This document shows, piece by piece, positions 5,417-5,899 of a DNA stretch of 5,899 nt. This DNA is from Bdellovibrionales bacterium (GTDB lineage: Bacteria > Bdellovibrionota > Bacteriovoracia > Bacteriovoracales > Bacteriovoracaceae): positions 1 through 5,899 of the forward strand of contig JAHFAA010000266.1 in the NCBI GenBank assembly GCA_023250775.1, written 5' to 3'. A model generated the notes under the pieces. The model saw nothing but the letters and a program-made list of their open reading frames with translations. It made no database searches and was not told the origin of the DNA. Numbering within the stretch: the stretch's first letter is position 1; each line of letters starts with the position of its first letter. A program made the translations under genes and the position numbers.

Positions 5417-5899
5417 TTAAGTCCGCGTCAGTTTCTTATAGGTAAATCGCTGAGGATTAACTGCCGCCTCACCCATTCGCCGTTTCTTATCCTCTTCATA
5501 ATCAGAGAAGTTTCCATTGAACCAAACGATCTGACTGTTGCCTTCAAAGGCCAGGATATGAGTGGCCAAGCGGTCGAGAAAATAGCGATCGTGGGAAATA
5601 ACCACGGCACAACCGGCGTACTCCATCAAAGCTTCCTCAAGAGCGCGCAAAGTGTTGACGTCAAGATCGTTGGTAGGTTCGTCGAGCAAGAGCACATTGC
5701 CGCCCTCTTTCAACATGGTGGCCAAATGCACACGATTTTTCTCACCACCGGAAAGTTGCCCAACTCTTTTTTGCTGATCATCGCCGGTGAAATTGAAACG
5801 CCCCAAATAGGCTCGAGCATTCACCTCTTTATCACCAACCTTCATAAGCTCAGTGCCACCGGAAACAATTTCATAAACCGCTTTATCAGTAGGCAAGGC
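5417..5899 (-). CDS. ettA: C-terminal part of EttA, energy-dependent translational throttle (ABC-F), 5' end outside the window
   Basis: The last 160 residues of an ABC-F protein with no transport domain. EttA binds the ribosomal E site and, according to the ATP/ADP state, gates the first peptide bonds. Visible parts of the second nucleotide-binding domain are RAYLGRFNF, typical of EttA, the ABC signature LSGGEKNR, Walker B LLLDEPTNDLD with catalytic Glu, and the H-loop ISHDR. The EttA-like tail FNGNFSDYEEDKKRR, then PQRFTYKKLTR, follows. Close agreement with the E. coli EttA C-terminus, as I remember it, separates it from Uup or YheS. The frame continues past the right edge; the TTG at 5896 is an internal Leu codon, not a start. 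It lies one nucleotide upstream of lysC and probably shares its transcript. Confidence 0.93.
   Translation of the reverse strand, partial: ALPTDKAVYEIVSGGTELMKVGDKEVNARAYLGRFNFTGDDQQKRVGQLSGGEKNRVHLATMLKEGGNVLLLDEPTNDLDVNTLRALEEALMEYAGCAVVISHDRYFLDRLATHILAFEGNSQIVWFNGNFSDYEEDKKRRMGEAAVNPQRFTYKKLTRT

Noticed and set aside
5894..5896. TTG as start of a short ABC protein
   Set aside because: The frame continues to the right edge, and the residues match the middle of an EttA second domain, so it is a partial gene.

Overview
The window comes from a Gram-negative bacterium: it has an outer-membrane secretin, an EttA-type ABC-F protein and a monofunctional aspartokinase. Base composition is intermediate (mid-40s % GC by eye). 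The divergent Tad/Flp-pilus parts, with short exported accessory proteins next to secretin and CpaF, recall the host-interaction (hit) / type IVb pilus neighbourhood of Bdellovibrio-like bacteria. That placement is an inference from memory of gene order, not a database result.

Left part (1-1512, + strand): four tightly overlapping genes. They are the C-terminal part of a larger protein of unknown function, a 60-aa TadE-like prepilin with a G^QAALE processing site, a single-pass membrane protein with weak CpaB/RcpC character, and a 116-aa exported protein with two cysteines in its mature part. Consecutive genes overlap by 17, 4 and 20 nt, so they look like one translationally coupled operon whose promoter lies before the window.

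Middle (about 1513-1740): a long + strand reading frame runs through this stretch, but the minus strand explains it better. A 41-codon, very basic small gene lies at 1589-1714 (-), with an ideal Shine-Dalgarno sequence 7 nt before its ATG. A perfect 7-bp hairpin followed by eight T's ends it on that strand. The hairpin sits between the 3' ends of the converging 116-aa gene and the small gene. The secretin would then start only around 1740, divergently from the small gene.

Right of that (1740-4183, + strand): a divergent CpaC/RcpA-like secretin and a short CpaF/TadA-type secretion ATPase with all nucleotide-binding motifs, overlapping by 4 nt. Together they supply the outer-membrane channel and the cytoplasmic motor of a Tad-like pilus or secretion machine. 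The platform proteins (TadB/TadC), the Flp pilin and the prepilin peptidase are not in the window.

Right end (4180-5899, - strand): housekeeping genes ettA (partial) and lysC, one nucleotide apart, converging on cpaF. The cpaF and lysC stop codons are read from the same TTAA tetranucleotide. This LysC appears to lack most of the first ACT domain. Every part of the window is occupied by a gene or by the short regulatory stretches described; there is no unexplained gap over 300 bases.
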